Positions 34,548-35,927 of a stretch of 35,927 bases of DNA are shown here, piece by piece (within the stretch, counting starts at the first letter, position 1; each line of letters opens with the position of its first letter). Made by a program: the position numbers and the translations under genes. Location: NCBI RefSeq assembly GCF_003049575.1, contig NZ_PYWI01000037.1, positions 1 through 35,927 of the forward strand. Direction: 5' to 3'. The DNA comes from Lysinibacillus parviboronicapiens. Lineage in GTDB: Bacteria > Bacillota > Bacilli > Bacillales_A > Planococcaceae. Below the pieces are notes generated by a model that was given only the letters and a program-made list of their open reading frames with translations, did no database searches and was not told the origin of the DNA.

Positions 34548-34994
34548 ATGGAAAATAAACGTGAACTTTTTCAAGTTTTAACCCAAAAGTTTGCTTTACT
34601 AAATAAAACATGTTGTACTGTAGGAACAATTGACATCACACCAATACAGAGCCATATTCTATATGAGATAGACAAACAAAATAATCCTTCTATGCAACAA
34701 ATAGCAGATGCAATAGGAATGGATATTACTACATTTAGTAGACAGATTCAAACTCTTATTAAGATGAATCTTGTCAAAAAAACTCCTCTAACATCAGATA
34801 AAAGAGTGTACATCTTATCACTAACTGTGGAGGGTACACTTGTCGCTAATACAATAGATGAAATGATAAACAATTATTTAAACGAAGTTTTTTCGCAATT
34901 GAATGACTTCGAAAAAGAAACTGTTTTACGTTCAATTGAACTCTTTAATAAAGCTATGGCAAAATCAAGCTTTTGTTGTAAACCATCATCATAA
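34548..34994 (+). CDS. MarR-family regulator with paired cysteines
   Basis: 148-aa winged-helix repressor. The DNA-binding region is PSMQQIADAIGMDITTFSRQIQTLIKMNLVKK, followed by the wing (TSDKRVYILSLT) characteristic of MarR. It has two adjacent cysteine pairs, C22-C23 near the N-terminus and C143-C144 near the C-terminus, and none elsewhere. In a folded MarR dimer the two termini lie close together, so the four cysteines could form a thiol sensor or metal/metalloid site; this is inference. GGAGGAG lies 8 nt before the ATG. The probable target is the adjacent flavoprotein gene. Confidence 0.87.
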   Translation: MENKRELFQVLTQKFALLNKTCCTVGTIDITPIQSHILYEIDKQNNPSMQQIADAIGMDITTFSRQIQTLIKMNLVKKTPLTSDKRVYILSLTVEGTLVANTIDEMINNYLNEVFSQLNDFEKETVLRSIELFNKAMAKSSFCCKPSS

Positions 34995-35042
34995 TTGGTT
35001 ACTAAATAAATATTAATGGTGAATAATAAAACATAATCTTAA

Positions 35043-35072
35043 AGAGTGCGTATAGTTATCTGAGCGTACTCT
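35043..35072 (+). terminator. Terminator-like hairpin after marR
   Basis: AGAGTGCG and CGTACTCT arms (one G-T pair) with a short GATTTTAT tail, 48 nt past the marR stop. Confidence 0.6.
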
Positions 35073-35311
35073 GATTTTATGTCTAATAACATGTAGTCCG
35101 TACTAAATAATAAATTTTAAGGAATTAATTAATTCCATCCAACTGTAAAAAAATAGCCCAATAAAAAAAGTATATCGATAAAGAGGCTTTTAAAGATAAA
35201 CAAATCCTATTGTTTAGTAAGGTTAAAGTTGTTTAATTCTTATTCAACTAACGAACGCAATCGGAGCGGCGATTCGTAGTGTTCATCATTTGAAGTATTT
35301 GATTAAAAGTG

Positions 35312-35340
35312 TTGACTTATAAAAAGTTATTATGTTATAT
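35312..35340 (+). promoter_or_regulatory. Possible rRNA promoter P1
   Basis: TTGACT (35312-35317), a 17-nt spacer and TTATAT. The -10 is poor, so confidence is low, although tandem promoters are usual for rRNA operons. Confidence 0.4.
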
Positions 35341-35387
35341 CGTAAAACCTGTCACTTCGACAGTATTAAAATATTTAAAAATAGTTA

Positions 35388-35416
35388 TTGACTATTGTTT
35401 CACATTTTGATAGTAT
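35388..35416 (+). promoter_or_regulatory. Predicted rRNA promoter P2
   Basis: TTGACT (35388-35393), an exact 17-nt spacer and TAGTAT (35411-35416), about 160 nt before the 16S gene. Confidence 0.6.
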
Positions 35417-35577
35417 TAATTCTTGTCGCTGGACGGCAATTAAAAATGAACCTTGAAAACTGAACAAGCAAAACGTAATCAATATAGTTTTTAGTAGCTA
35501 ACTTCGATAAGTGAACGAAACAAAATTTTGGACATCAAAATTGATGCCAGCAAAACAATTTGAGCTTATCAAATTTC

Positions 35578-35927
<350 letters not shown>

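Larger units (their letters stand above)
34995..35577. other. Gene-free stretch before the 16S rRNA gene
   Basis: 583 nt without a credible gene. It holds a hairpin after marR, two likely rRNA promoters (listed separately), a TGTC/GACA stem near 35350-35364, and the leader segment CTTGAAAACTGAACAAGCAA (35453-35472) typical of Bacillales rRNA operons. No Tn7-like end was recognised here. The block 35101-35230 is AT-rich and unexplained. Confidence 0.7.

Noticed and set aside
35160..35235. Candidate far end of E2 (AAAGATAAACA, reading TGTTTATCTTT on the other strand)
   Set aside because: It has the TGTTTA start of E2 but no AATAAAGT repeats behind it and no CTATG next to it (AATCC follows), so the match may be chance.

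Overview
The window is low-GC Gram-positive (Bacillales) chromosome, most likely Lysinibacillus or a close relative in the Planococcaceae/Caryophanaceae. The 16S rRNA start at the right edge reads like that group. The gene order sigW-rsiW-cdaA-cdaR-glmM-glmS and the glmS ribozyme are typical of Bacillus-like genomes. The window runs from the 5S gene of one rRNA operon to the first ~350 nt of the 16S gene of another.

Positions 1-12210 are conserved core chromosome. They hold a 5S rRNA, an AMP-forming acyl-CoA synthetase on the minus strand, and six tRNA genes (Asn, Glu, Val, Tyr, Gln, Lys). Next come arginase (rocF), the envelope-stress sigma factor and anti-sigma pair (sigW-rsiW) behind a canonical SigW promoter, and the c-di-AMP synthase and regulator with phosphoglucosamine mutase (cdaA-cdaR-glmM). 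A DJ-1/PfpI protein and the glmS ribozyme with glmS complete the section. GlmM and GlmS both feed amino-sugar precursors to the cell wall.

Positions 12211-26523 are a complete-looking Tn7-like transposon (called E1 here), inserted 25 bp after the glmS stop codon, the classical attTn7 position. Its ends are inverted repeats (TGTTGRTTTGR followed by AATAAAGT), and it is flanked by the 5-bp direct repeat CTATG. It carries tnsA, tnsB, tnsC (frameshifted), tnsD and tnsE. Its cargo is a SUKH-like orphan immunity gene, a DNA cytosine-5 methyltransferase, a protein with two GHKL ATPase modules, and a receiver-domain protein. The last three look like an undercharacterised, probably defensive, methyltransferase plus two-component-like island.

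Positions 26529 to at least 33108 are a second, diverged Tn7-like element (E2). It starts directly after the second CTATG and carries tnsA (frameshifted in a T tract), tnsB, tnsC and tnsD, but no tnsE. No distal end could be recognised. Between each element's end and its tnsA lies a strong hairpin that the predicted tns promoter starts inside, so read-through from glmS and self-made transcripts should fold differently.

Positions 33109-35577 carry a flavin monooxygenase and a cysteine-rich MarR regulator with matching 13-bp palindromes, followed by rRNA promoters and the 16S start. Whether the flavoprotein and MarR genes are E2 cargo or chromosomal could not be settled.
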